A stretch of DNA of 57,771 nt from an uncultured Acidobacteriota bacterium (GTDB lineage Bacteria; Acidobacteriota; UBA6911; CAINFC01): positions 1 through 57,771 of the forward strand of contig CAINFC010000321.1 in NCBI GenBank assembly GCA_903847975.1. Reading direction: 5' to 3'. A model generated the notes under the pieces. The model saw only the letters and a program-made list of their open reading frames with translations. It was not told the DNA's origin and did not search any database. Both the position numbers and the translations under genes were made by a program. Shown one piece after another: positions 35,045-43,763 of this stretch. The stretch's first letter is position 1; the number at the start of each line of letters is the position of its first letter.

Positions 35045-36676
35045 ATGGACGTGGCCCCTGCTGCTCCTCTTTGGGATTACCTGATCGTCACCGCCTCGAA
35101 TGACGCCCAGGGCCGGATTTACGACCATCAGCTGAAACGGAGGAGGGAGGCCGGACTGCTCCAGGAAGCCCGCCAGGTGCTCGTCCTGGCCGATCCCGGC
35201 GGAAAGCGGATCGGCAGCGGCGGCAGCACCCTCTGCTGCCTGGCCCGGGTGATTCAGGCGGAGCGCAGCCGCGGCGGCCCGCCCCGGGAGCCGGAAGAAA
35301 TCCTCGGACCGCTGCGCATCCTGATCGTTCACGCCGGCGGGGACAGCAAGAGGCTGCCGGCGTACGGCCCTTGCGGCAAGATTTTCGTCCCGCTGCCGGG
35401 CGGAAGCGGCTCCCCGCTGGGATGGACTCTTTTCGACCGGGCCGTTTCCATCCTGCGGCAGCTGCCGCCTCCGGAAAATGGAAAAGGGCAGACGGTGGTG
35501 GTCTCCGGCGACGCCCTGCTGCTTTTCGATCCGCGCCTTTTCCGGCCGGCGGAAGCCGGAGTCACCGCCCTGGGGAACCTGGCCGATATGCAGGCCGCCA
35601 GCCGGCACGGGGTTTACTGCACCGACGATCGCGGCCGGCTGCGCCTCTACCTGCAGAAGCCGTCCCCGGAGGAGCAGCGCCGCTATGGCGCCGTCGGCCC
35701 CCAGGGGAAGACGGTCATGGACCTGGGGCTGATGAGCTTCGACGCGGCCACCGCGGCCCTCTGGCTCGAGGTCTTCGAATTCGCCGCCCGCCCGGACGGA
35801 TCTTTCCTCTGGTCGGATGCCATGGGCGAGGTCATCGGCCGGTGCGGGCTGGACATCTACCGGGAAATCTGCTGCGCCATGGGAATGGAAACGGACCAGG
35901 CCTTTTACCTCCGCGCAGTGCGCTCCAGCGGCTCGCACTGGGAAGAAGACCTTTTGCTCCCGCTCTTCCGACGACTGCAGCAGGTTCCCATGCAGGTGCT
36001 GCCGGCTCCGGAGTGCCGCTTTCTGCATTTCGGAACCTCGCGGCAGCTGCAGGAAAGCGGGCTGCGCCTCCTGGAGCACGACGGACAGCCGGTTCCCGTG
36101 GGATCGGTTTTCCTGCTCAACAGCCGGGTCAAAGAAAACGGAAAGGTGACCGGAACCGACTCCTGGGTCGAAGGCTGCCGGATCGCCGCGCCGCTGACGC
36201 TCGGGGGGCGCAACCTTCTGGTGGGCGCCGATGTGGACCACCCGCTGCGATTGCCGCCGGAATTCTGCCTGGACGTGCTGGCGGGAAACAGCCGGCGGGG
36301 AGAAGCGGTTCACTTCATCCGCTGCTATGGTCTCCGGGATTCGTTCAAGGAAACGGTGGCCCAGGGCACGCTTTACTGCGGGCGGCCGCTTGCCGACTGG
36401 CTGGCCGCCATGGAGGTGGAACCGGCGGAAATCGGCCCGGAGGGCGTTGCGCCGGATAAGCTGACCCTGTGGGAGGCGCGCATCTTTCCGGCGGAAATTC
36501 ATCCCGACGACTTTTCCCGCTGGCTGTGGATGGCCGCACCGGAGACCGCCTCGCGGGAGCAGAAGAAAATGTGGCGGGATGCCGACCGCTACAGCGCCTC
36601 GGAAATCGCCCTCTTTGCGGACCAGGAAAAATTCCATGAACGCCGGGTGGCCCTCCGCCAGGGGCGGACATCCTGA
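35045..36676 (+). CDS. Fucose-1-phosphate guanylyltransferase (FKP N-terminal-half-like), lacking the kinase half
   Basis: A 543-residue cytoplasmic protein matching the pyrophosphorylase half of the bifunctional L-fucokinase/GDP-fucose pyrophosphorylase. The nucleotide-binding signature is HAGGDSKRLPAYGPCGKIF near residue 98, with GSGGSTLCCL upstream. The C-terminal part has the beta-helix-like stretch (GSVFLLNSRV, GTDSWVEGC). Bacteroides Fkp is about 950 residues with a GHMP kinase C-terminus; here the gene simply ends, and no GHMP kinase is in the window. Expected reaction: fucose-1-phosphate + GTP to GDP-fucose. The same operon makes GDP-mannose via manC/manA. Confidence 0.82.
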   Translation: MDVAPAAPLWDYLIVTASNDAQGRIYDHQLKRRREAGLLQEARQVLVLADPGGKRIGSGGSTLCCLARVIQAERSRGGPPREPEEILGPLRILIVHAGGDSKRLPAYGPCGKIFVPLPGGSGSPLGWTLFDRAVSILRQLPPPENGKGQTVVVSGDALLLFDPRLFRPAEAGVTALGNLADMQAASRHGVYCTDDRGRLRLYLQKPSPEEQRRYGAVGPQGKTVMDLGLMSFDAATAALWLEVFEFAARPDGSFLWSDAMGEVIGRCGLDIYREICCAMGMETDQAFYLRAVRSSGSHWEEDLLLPLFRRLQQVPMQVLPAPECRFLHFGTSRQLQESGLRLLEHDGQPVPVGSVFLLNSRVKENGKVTGTDSWVEGCRIAAPLTLGGRNLLVGADVDHPLRLPPEFCLDVLAGNSRRGEAVHFIRCYGLRDSFKETVAQGTLYCGRPLADWLAAMEVEPAEIGPEGVAPDKLTLWEARIFPAEIHPDDFSRWLWMAAPETASREQKKMWRDADRYSASEIALFADQEKFHERRVALRQGRTS

Positions 36677-36710
36677 TTTTCCTAAATAAGAAATAAAGAA
36701 AGGACTTCCT

Positions 36711-37805
36711 ATGCGCTACGCGCTGATCCTGGCAGGCGGTTCCGGAGTCCGGCTCTGGCCGATGAGTCGCCGGAGCCTGCCCAAACAGCTGATCCCTTTT
36801 CTCGACGGGAAAAGCCTGCTGGAGGCTTCCGTGGAACGCCTGGCGGGCCTGGTCCCCGATTCCCATCAGTACATCTGTGCCGGAGAAGCCCATCGGGACC
36901 TGATTCTGCAGACCCTGCCGTCCTGGTCCCGGGACCGGTTTCTGGGGGAGCCCATGGGGCGCGACACCCTGAATGCCATCGGGCTGGCCACCGCGGTAAT
37001 CGCACGCCGGGACCCGGAGGCGATCGTTGCGGTTTTCACCGCCGATCACCTGATCCAGCCGGTGGACCGGTTCCAGCAGATCGTGGCCCGCGGCTACGCC
37101 CTGGTCGAGCAGCGGCCCAATGCCCTGGTCACCTTCGGCATCGAGCCCAGCGGGCCTTCGACCAGCTACGGGTATCTGGAGCTGGCGGAGGAAATCGCCC
37201 CGGGCGCCCGGCGGGTCCGGCAGTTTCGGGAAAAGCCGGGATCGGGCCTGGCCGGCCAATACTTTCAGGCCGGCCCGGAGAGCTACCTCTGGAATTCGGG
37301 GATGTTTGTCTGGAAGGCATCCACGCTGCTGGACTGCATCCGGCGCTACGAACCCGAAATCTTCTCCTCCCTGAGCGGCCTGGCGGAGCACTGGGGAAAG
37401 GAGTCGCTGGCCGGACTGCTCGATCGCACCTATCCCGCGCTCAAAAAAATCAGCATCGACTATGCGGTCATGGAGCCCGCCTCCGGCGACGGGCAGGTCA
37501 TGGTGGCCGCCATTCCCATGCCGCTTTTCTGGATGGACGTCGGCAGCTGGCCGGCCTACGGCGATACCTGCCGCCGCGACGAAGCCGGCAATGCGCTGGC
37601 CGCAGAAAAAACAGTGCTGCGCGACGCGGCCCACAACCTGATCGTTTCCAGCCGGCCGCATCACCTGATTGCGGTGATGGGCTGCGAGAACCTCACCGTG
37701 GTCCATACCGCGGATGCCACCCTGATCTGCCGCAGCAACCGGTCGGAAGACCTGAAGGCTTTGTGCGCGGACATCGCCGGGCGCTTCGGAGAGGAGTACC
37801 TGTGA
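36711..37805 (+). CDS. manC: Mannose-1-phosphate guanylyltransferase
   Basis: A 364-residue nucleotidyltransferase making GDP-mannose from mannose-1-phosphate and GTP. The start MRYALILAGGSGVRLWPMSR carries the pyrophosphorylase signature, followed by LPKQ, EPMGRDT, FTADHLI and FREKPG. It ends before the phosphomannose isomerase domain of long-form ManC proteins, and that activity is supplied by the next gene. The ribosome-binding site AAAGGAC is well spaced. The stop overlaps the manA GTG start (GTGA). Confidence 0.94.
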   Translation: MRYALILAGGSGVRLWPMSRRSLPKQLIPFLDGKSLLEASVERLAGLVPDSHQYICAGEAHRDLILQTLPSWSRDRFLGEPMGRDTLNAIGLATAVIARRDPEAIVAVFTADHLIQPVDRFQQIVARGYALVEQRPNALVTFGIEPSGPSTSYGYLELAEEIAPGARRVRQFREKPGSGLAGQYFQAGPESYLWNSGMFVWKASTLLDCIRRYEPEIFSSLSGLAEHWGKESLAGLLDRTYPALKKISIDYAVMEPASGDGQVMVAAIPMPLFWMDVGSWPAYGDTCRRDEAGNALAAEKTVLRDAAHNLIVSSRPHHLIAVMGCENLTVVHTADATLICRSNRSEDLKALCADIAGRFGEEYL

Positions 37806-38623
37806 GCCGGGGCCCGCTGCATGCGCTACCGCCGGTCTTTCACGAAAAGATCTGGGGATCGGAGCAAACCGCCCCCTGGTTTCCCTCCGCGATAAAAAAG
37901 GTCGGCGAGGTCTGGTTCCAATCCCCGGAAGTCGCCCTGCCGCTGCTGGTCAAATTCATCTTCACCTCGGAGCGCCTTTCCGTGCAGGTCCACCCGGACG
38001 ACGCCTACGCGCAGGCTGTGGAAGGATCGCCGGGAAAAACGGAGATGTGGCATATTCTGCGCGCCGAGCCCGGGGCTGCTGTGGCCGTGGGTCTGAAGTC
38101 CGCCGTTTCCCGGGAAGAGCTGCGGCAGTCGGCGCTTAGCGGCGAAATCGAACATCGGCTGCGCTGGATCGCGGTCCATCCGGGAGATTCCATCCTGGTC
38201 CCCGCGGGAACCGTGCATGCCATCGGCGGAGGGCTGGCCCTGTGCGAAATCCAGGAGGTTTCCGACGTCACTTACCGCCTGTACGATTACGGAAGACCCC
38301 GGGAATTGCACCTGGAAAAAGCCCTGCAGGTCGCTTTCCCCGGGCCTCACCCGGGTCTGTCGGCCCCGGAGATCCTGTCGCCGACGGAAGCGCGCCTGGC
38401 GGCCTGCTCCCACTTTGTGACCGATCGGATTGCCGTCGACGCGCCGGACGCGCTTCCGCTCCACCCGGAGCGCGCTCAAATCTGGGTGGCCCTCGAGGGG
38501 TGCGGTCAGGTCGGAGACCTTGCGTTTCGCCCCGGATCCGCGTGGTTAACGGATCCGGGAGCGGGAGCCCTCCTGGTGGTTCCGGACGGCTCCTGCCGGC
38601 TGCTGCGCACCCGCCTCCCCTGA
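37802..38623 (+). CDS. manA: Mannose-6-phosphate isomerase, class I
   Basis: A 273-residue cupin enzyme interconverting fructose-6-phosphate and mannose-6-phosphate. Zinc ligands lie in SVQVHPDD, GKTEMWHIL and VPAGTVHAIGGG. I place the start at the GTG overlapping the manC stop, with GGAGAGGAG just upstream; the frame is open further up but overlaps manC by 43 bp. Together with ManC it gives GDP-mannose, which could be turned into GDP-fucose de novo or used in glycan synthesis alongside salvaged fucose. Confidence 0.93.
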   Translation: MSRGPLHALPPVFHEKIWGSEQTAPWFPSAIKKVGEVWFQSPEVALPLLVKFIFTSERLSVQVHPDDAYAQAVEGSPGKTEMWHILRAEPGAAVAVGLKSAVSREELRQSALSGEIEHRLRWIAVHPGDSILVPAGTVHAIGGGLALCEIQEVSDVTYRLYDYGRPRELHLEKALQVAFPGPHPGLSAPEILSPTEARLAACSHFVTDRIAVDAPDALPLHPERAQIWVALEGCGQVGDLAFRPGSAWLTDPGAGALLVVPDGSCRLLRTRLP

Positions 38624-38659
38624 CGACACCCGAGGCAAAGGACAAGGGCCAGGAAACCG

Positions 38660-38795
38660 TTCCTTCGCGCAGGAAAGGCGGAAACGGCCGATTTGGGGCG
38701 GACCACAGCGGACCGGATCGGCTTTCATCCGTCCTTTCCGCTGTTTCCGCTGTATCCGCGTAACTTTCCGAAAAAGAGAAAGCAGGTCACCTTAC
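38660..38795. repeat. Dispersed palindromic intergenic repeat, copy A
   Basis: It contains CCGCTGTTTCCG, a second CTGTATCCGCGTAACTTTC unit and the hairpin remnant CTTTC-CGAAAAAGA-GAAAG. The part from 38739 to 38791 aligns closely with 52230-52280 and 55830-55880, all in the same orientation. Its left part (GGCGGAAACGG, CACAGCGGACCGGATC) is an imperfect inverted copy of its right part. It follows manA. Confidence 0.65.
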
Positions 38796-38909
38796 CCATA
38801 TCGCTCCTTTTTTTCCGTGCTTCCGTCCTGCTCCCGGGCTACGCAGAAAGTTCTCTATCCAGGGAGGCTTCTGGCTTGAGGGGAATGGGAAAACTCGGGC
38901 TTCCATGTC

Positions 38910-38939
38910 TTGATTTTTACGGTCTTCGTCCGGTAAACT
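38910..38939 (+). promoter_or_regulatory. Candidate promoter of the plus-strand biosynthetic operon
   Basis: -35 TTGATT (38910-38915), 18-bp spacer, -10 TAAACT (38934-38939). Both hexamers equal those before the opposing ketosynthase operon at 52090-52118. Transcription would start near 38946, about 65 nt before the first gene. Confidence 0.45.
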
Positions 38940-39011
38940 GCATTTACTCATTAAAAGCGCAATGATTCCGATTGACCCGGTTCTGGCATTCCAAAGAAAG
39001 TCGAAACGGAA

Positions 39012-40325
39012 ATGGCGGAAAAGGATATAAGCCGAAGTTCAATTCAATTACCCGTCCAGTTCAGACACCTTCCGGTACTCCGGGCTTTCGTCGAGCAATC
39101 CTCTACGGCTTACGATTTTCCGGCAGAGGACTCTACTCGTCTCGTTCTCGCGACGGAAGAGCTATTCGCTCATGTTTGTGCCCTGCCTTCCGAAGGAAAG
39201 GAAATGAAGGTAGTTGTACTGCCGCAACCACATCAGATCCGGCTCGGCTTTTTTTTCCACGGGGAGCAATTTGATCCCTGGTCTTTTAATATCGGCGCTC
39301 GAATTTCCGCCGACGACGATACTTCTCTGGAAGGACTTGGGTTGCTTCTGGCCGCCCGTTCTGTCGATAGCTTCACGATCCGTCCCCAGGAGCTGGGAAA
39401 TATCGAGGTCTGGATGACCAAAAAAAGGACCTATCCGCAAACGGCACCAGCCCCACGGGAGTCGAGAACTTTCACCGGCCCGCTCACTGTTGGTTCCGCT
39501 TCCCAGGAATCCATTCGCATGTTTGTGGGAAACCTCCAAGCCTTTTACCCGGAATCCGCCTTCCCCGCCTTCCTGAATTCCGCCGGCCGGCTGATCGATA
39601 TGCTGTCCGCCGGGGAATATGACCTTTGTCTGGCGCTCGACGACAGGGGGCAGGTCGCAGGCGGAATCCTATGGAATTTCCTCTCGGACCGTGCCGTAGA
39701 ATGCTGCGGTCCCTATCTTTTCGGTCCGGAGCTGGAGGCTTGCGCTCAGGATCTGATGGATGCGGTGATCAACCGGATTGCTAAAACCAGTGCAGTATGC
39801 CTGGTTTCCCGCTGGGCAACCCCGGACGTACCCCATGGTACGTTTGAGGTACTGGGAAAGATTCACTCCTTCACCCTTGCGGAGGGGATGGCCGAAGTGC
39901 CTGTCCTGGGCCGCTTTCTGAAAGAGGATGAAGGCCTGTATGTGTGGACAACACCCGAACTGGAAAAGTACTTGGGAGAGCAATATGGCCGCCTTTGCAT
40001 CGCCCGCCGTTTGCTGCCGGCCCGGGAAGAGGGGGAAAGAAGACGAAGGCATTCGGTCATCGCCGCTCACATCGATCAGCAGCACCAGTCCGCCTTGTTG
40101 ACGCTGGCGCTGGATGGAGAGGATTTGGAATCCAACATCCTTCAGCAGGTTGCTTCCCTGCTGCTGCATGGGGTTTGCGTGATTCATTTCGAACTGGATC
40201 TCGCCTCAGCCCAGAAAGCCCGATTAGCGCCTATCCTGATGAGAAACGGATTCGAACCTCGTCTGGTATTGCCTCATGCCGGGGCCGGAGATATTGTTTT
40301 GCTGGAAAAGGTCCTTCACCCATGA
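39012..40325 (+). CDS. RsbW-like ATPase domain fused to a GNAT-like acyltransferase domain
   Basis: A 437-residue cytoplasmic protein. Residues about 10-135 look like an anti-sigma/RsbW-type histidine-kinase-like ATPase (RAFVEQSSTAYDF, LATEELFAHVCAL, GLGLLLAARSVD). The N-box position usually held by Asn reads His (EELFAHV), and the G1 box is poor, so ATP binding may be altered. Residues about 150-437 form one or two GNAT-like folds, ending with LMRNGFEPRLVLPHAGAGDIVLLEKV, which is similar to the end of the 46364-47422 protein. It is the first gene of a seven-gene operon whose members overlap. Role unknown: regulator, acyltransferase, or both. The ribosome-binding site is weak (GGAA). Confidence 0.7.
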   Translation: MAEKDISRSSIQLPVQFRHLPVLRAFVEQSSTAYDFPAEDSTRLVLATEELFAHVCALPSEGKEMKVVVLPQPHQIRLGFFFHGEQFDPWSFNIGARISADDDTSLEGLGLLLAARSVDSFTIRPQELGNIEVWMTKKRTYPQTAPAPRESRTFTGPLTVGSASQESIRMFVGNLQAFYPESAFPAFLNSAGRLIDMLSAGEYDLCLALDDRGQVAGGILWNFLSDRAVECCGPYLFGPELEACAQDLMDAVINRIAKTSAVCLVSRWATPDVPHGTFEVLGKIHSFTLAEGMAEVPVLGRFLKEDEGLYVWTTPELEKYLGEQYGRLCIARRLLPAREEGERRRRHSVIAAHIDQQHQSALLTLALDGEDLESNILQQVASLLLHGVCVIHFELDLASAQKARLAPILMRNGFEPRLVLPHAGAGDIVLLEKVLHP

Positions 40326-41446
40326 TGCGGCCCAATACGCTCAACTTGGAATCTTTGGTGCCCCGCCATGTCCAGCGGTTCGAACCGTATATCCCCAGTC
40401 GGCCGGAGGAAGAGCTCCGAAAGCTCTATCGCTTTCAAAAGCTTTACCGCCTCAATAATAATGAAAACCCGCTGGGCCCCTCGCCCCAGGCACTGGAGGC
40501 CATTGCCGGCTTCCATCCTGCATCCGGATGCTACTATCCAAGCGGTGATTGCTTTTATCTGCGGCAGGGCCTAGCCGAACGTTTCCAGCTCAACCCCGAC
40601 CAGTTTATTGTCGGTAATGGGGCCAATGAGGTCATTGGCATGGTAATCCATGCTTTCTGTCAGGAAGGGGATAACATTGTAACCGCGGACAAGACCTTTG
40701 CGGTTTATGAATGGGTGGCTTCCTTTAGCGGCCTCGAAACCCAACTGGTACCCTTACAGGGTTTTTCTTACGATGATCCGGAACTGCTCCGGCGAATGAA
40801 TGGGAAAACCAAGATCGTCTTTCTCTGTAATCCGAATAATCCGACCGGAACCTATTGGGATCGATCCCGTTTATGCCGGTTTCTGGATGCGGTTGGGATA
40901 CAGCATCTGGTTGTCCTGGATGAGGCTTATGCGGAATACGTGCAATGTCCGGACTTTCCCGATGGAATCAGCCTGCTCCATGAATACCCCAATCTGATTG
41001 TTTTCCGGACCTTTTCCAAGATTTACGGCCTGGCCGGGTTTCGTATCGGATATCTGGCCGCCTCCGGCTCGCTGACCGACATGATCCGCCGTACGGCGGT
41101 GGTTTACTCCGTAAACGCTTTGGCCCAGGTCGCGGCCTTGGCGGCGCTTGGCGATAACGAGCATATCCAACGAACCCGAGAAGTGGTTCAAGAGGAAAAG
41201 AATTTCCTGGTTCCGGCCATCCGAAAAAAGGGAATTCCTATCCAGGCCGACCAGGGGTGCTTCGTGATGCTGCGCATGCCGATCAACGACACCCTGGTGT
41301 ACAGGAAAATGCTGCAGCGAGGGATTATGATTCGAAGCATGACCGGATTCCGGTTTCCCAACTGGATCCGAGTCAGCATCGGACAGCATGAAGCCATGGA
41401 GGCATTCCTGGCCGCCCTGAATGAGGTTCTCGACGATGCCCAATAA
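40322..41446 (+). CDS. HisC-like class I/II PLP aminotransferase
   Basis: A 374-residue fold-type I PLP enzyme of the histidinol-phosphate aminotransferase group. Visible motifs are LNNNENPLGPSP, FLCNPNNPTGTYW, VLDEAYAEY and the PLP lysine Lys233 in TFSKIYGLAGFRIGY; a C-terminal Arg in NWIRVSIG binds the substrate carboxylate or phosphate. The ATG at 40322 overlaps the preceding stop (ATGA). No histidine genes are nearby, so it probably serves the local pathway by aminating a keto intermediate. CobD-like or phenylalanine-type specificity cannot be excluded. Confidence 0.88.
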   Translation: MMRPNTLNLESLVPRHVQRFEPYIPSRPEEELRKLYRFQKLYRLNNNENPLGPSPQALEAIAGFHPASGCYYPSGDCFYLRQGLAERFQLNPDQFIVGNGANEVIGMVIHAFCQEGDNIVTADKTFAVYEWVASFSGLETQLVPLQGFSYDDPELLRRMNGKTKIVFLCNPNNPTGTYWDRSRLCRFLDAVGIQHLVVLDEAYAEYVQCPDFPDGISLLHEYPNLIVFRTFSKIYGLAGFRIGYLAASGSLTDMIRRTAVVYSVNALAQVAALAALGDNEHIQRTREVVQEEKNFLVPAIRKKGIPIQADQGCFVMLRMPINDTLVYRKMLQRGIMIRSMTGFRFPNWIRVSIGQHEAMEAFLAALNEVLDDAQ

Positions 41447-43763
41447 AGGATGTGAGCCTGTGCGGCTGGAATTGGGAGCTCGCATCCCGAGAGCCGATGG
41501 CCTTTCCAAAGTCACCGGGACCGAGCCTTATGCCGTCGATCTCTACCCTCCCAATCCCCTCTGGGCCGGGGCTAAGCGCGCCGGCATTCCCCACGGTCTC
41601 ATCCGGGGAATCGATAACGCCCGGGCCCGATCTCTTCCCGGCGTCATGCGAATTCTGACTTCCGCGGATGTCCCCGGCTCCAATCGCCATGGCATCATTC
41701 ATCAGGATATGCCCGTTTTGGCGGATGGCAAGGTGCGCCATGGCGGGGATGCCGTTGCCTTGGTGATTGCCGAGAGCCGGGCAGCTCTGCGGCAGGCTTT
41801 GGAAGCGATTATCGTACAAATCGATCCCCTGCCCATCGTCGCCGGGATTGACGATGCGCTCGATCCTCAATCCCCCAAAGTTCATGAAGAACGCCCGGAG
41901 GGGAACATTCTGGTGCATGCCAGGATAGAAAGGGGGAAAGTCGACCAGGCTTTCGAGTCGTGTGCCGCCGAAGTCAGCGAGGTCTTCGTCACACCGGTGC
42001 AGGCTCACCTTTTTCTGGAAACGGAAAACGGACTGGCCTTCCTGGCTGAGGATGGGACCCTGGAAATCATCGCCTCGACACAGGCGCCGTTTCGCGACCG
42101 TTTCGAGATTTCCCGCGCGCTTTCCATTCCCTTCGAAAAGATCCGGGTGAAAGCTCCCTATCTTGGCGGGGGATTCGGAGGAAAAGATGGAGCCACCGTG
42201 CAATGCCTGCTGGCACTGGCTGCCCTGGCCGTTCCTCTGCGGTGGATCAAAATGGTGTGGGAGCGGGAAGAGAGCATGCTGGCCGGCTATAAACGCCACG
42301 CCACCAGGCTCCATTATCGTGCCGGGGCCCTTGAGGACGGGACTTTATACGCCCTGGACTGCCGCTTATTTTACGATACCGGGGCTTACGCCCATTTGGG
42401 GGGCGAGGTTCTGGAACTGGGAATGGAACATGCGGCCGGCCCCTATCGCATCCCTCATGCCCGGGTGGAAGGCTGGTGTCTCTATACGAATAATCCGATC
42501 GCCGGAGCGATGCGAGCCTTTGGCGTTTGCCAGGTGGCTTTCGCCATCGAGCAGGTCATTGATTTGCTCGCCGAAAAGCTGCATATCGACCCCCTGGATT
42601 TTCGATTGCGAAACGCTCTACGTTCCGGAGATGAAAACCTCTCCTCCCTGCCGGCAGCGGATTCGACGGGAATGCAAGCCTGCCTGCGGCAGATTGCCGA
42701 TCACCCACTCTGGACCGGTAGGGAAAACTGGAAATCCTCCGCTTCGGCCCATACCCGAAGAGGGGTTGGGATCGCTTCCGTTTTTAATGCCATGGGCTAC
42801 GGCAAGAACGTGAGAGACTCGGCCATTGCCCGCATCGAGCTGATGACCAGCGGGGAATTCATGGTTACCAGCGCCGTTGCGGATATGGGCCAGGGAAACG
42901 CCAGCACCTACGCGCAGATTGCCGGATCGATTCTCCACCAGAATGAGGGACAGGTCCATGTAACTCAGCCGGACACCGCTCATGCCTATCCGTCCGGATC
43001 TTCCTCCGCGGGCCGCACGACTTACACGTTCGGGAATGCCCTGTTTCAGGCCGCCCATGAACTTCGGAACCGAATTCTGAACCGGGGCGGAATGATGCTT
43101 TTCACGGAGGATGACCGCCATCTGGAGCTTCGCCCCGGCTGCATCCGTCATGCGCCAAGCGGCCGGGAACTCCCCCTCTCCCGTCTTGCCTCGCTTATGC
43201 GGCCGGAGGAAAGAGTTTCCTTGGCTCACTTTGTGGCCCCCGTCGTCGAGCCCAAACCGGGAACCTATGAAGGATTGCGCATCGGGTTTCCCCATTTGCT
43301 TTATGCCTACGGAGCCCATTTAGCCGCCATCGAAGTGGATCTGCTCAGCGGAGCCATCTCCGTGCTCCATTATGTGGCCGTCACCGATGGCGGAACGGTT
43401 CTCAATCCCACTCTTTTCGAACAACAGATTGAAGGCGGGATTGCCCAGGGGATGGGTTTTGCGCTCCTGGAGGACCTTCTGATCCGGCAGGGGATCATTC
43501 TAAATCCGGACCTGAGCACGTATCTGATTCCAACTTCCCTGGATCTGCCCACCATGGAAACCTCCTGGGTAAACGGCTCCGACAACTCCGGCCCTCTGGG
43601 AATGAAGGGGGTGGGAGAGGTCGCCATGAACGGACCGCTGCCGGCCATAGCCAATGCCTTCGCGCATGCCACCGGCCGGCGAATTTTTCAGGGCCCTTTG
43701 CATGCCGAGCGGGTTTTCTGGACGCTGGCCGGATCCCAATGCGACCAGGAGGAAAAGCGATGA
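41436..43763 (+). CDS. Molybdenum hydroxylase large subunit (CoxL/XdhA family)
   Basis: A 775-residue catalytic subunit from the ATG at 41436. Cofactor-binding motif YLGGGFGGKDG is near residue 243, followed by GAMRAFGVCQ, SSSAGRTTY and the catalytic Glu in MKGVGEVAMNGPLPAIANA. There is no Tat signal, unlike the pao set, so it is cytoplasmic. It overlaps the aminotransferase by 11 bp and the [2Fe-2S] gene by 4 bp. Such enzymes hydroxylate N-heterocycles or oxidise aldehydes and purines with water as oxygen source. The cysteine/selenocysteine loop of carbon-monoxide dehydrogenase is not evident, so CO oxidation is unlikely. Confidence 0.9.
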   Translation: MPNKGCEPVRLELGARIPRADGLSKVTGTEPYAVDLYPPNPLWAGAKRAGIPHGLIRGIDNARARSLPGVMRILTSADVPGSNRHGIIHQDMPVLADGKVRHGGDAVALVIAESRAALRQALEAIIVQIDPLPIVAGIDDALDPQSPKVHEERPEGNILVHARIERGKVDQAFESCAAEVSEVFVTPVQAHLFLETENGLAFLAEDGTLEIIASTQAPFRDRFEISRALSIPFEKIRVKAPYLGGGFGGKDGATVQCLLALAALAVPLRWIKMVWEREESMLAGYKRHATRLHYRAGALEDGTLYALDCRLFYDTGAYAHLGGEVLELGMEHAAGPYRIPHARVEGWCLYTNNPIAGAMRAFGVCQVAFAIEQVIDLLAEKLHIDPLDFRLRNALRSGDENLSSLPAADSTGMQACLRQIADHPLWTGRENWKSSASAHTRRGVGIASVFNAMGYGKNVRDSAIARIELMTSGEFMVTSAVADMGQGNASTYAQIAGSILHQNEGQVHVTQPDTAHAYPSGSSSAGRTTYTFGNALFQAAHELRNRILNRGGMMLFTEDDRHLELRPGCIRHAPSGRELPLSRLASLMRPEERVSLAHFVAPVVEPKPGTYEGLRIGFPHLLYAYGAHLAAIEVDLLSGAISVLHYVAVTDGGTVLNPTLFEQQIEGGIAQGMGFALLEDLLIRQGIILNPDLSTYLIPTSLDLPTMETSWVNGSDNSGPLGMKGVGEVAMNGPLPAIANAFAHATGRRIFQGPLHAERVFWTLAGSQCDQEEKR

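Larger units (their letters stand above)
38624..39011. other. Intergenic region with dispersed repeat and promoter of the plus-strand biosynthetic operon
   Basis: No gene in these 388 bp. The left half is the palindromic dispersed repeat (38660-38795), then a C/T-rich stretch with a T7 run (38811-38818 region) that may end manA transcription, then the promoter at 38910-38939. Confidence 0.6.

Noticed and set aside
33185-36637. Minus-strand open frame of 1,150 codons opposite the flavoprotein and fucose genes
   Set aside because: It is the antisense shadow of two well-supported plus-strand genes; its translation has no domain or motif and is rich in residues typical of reversed G+C-rich codons.
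39944-40321. Upstream extension of the aminotransferase frame
   Set aside because: It overlaps the RsbW-GNAT gene; the MMRPN start at 40322 with its ATGA overlap fits the family.
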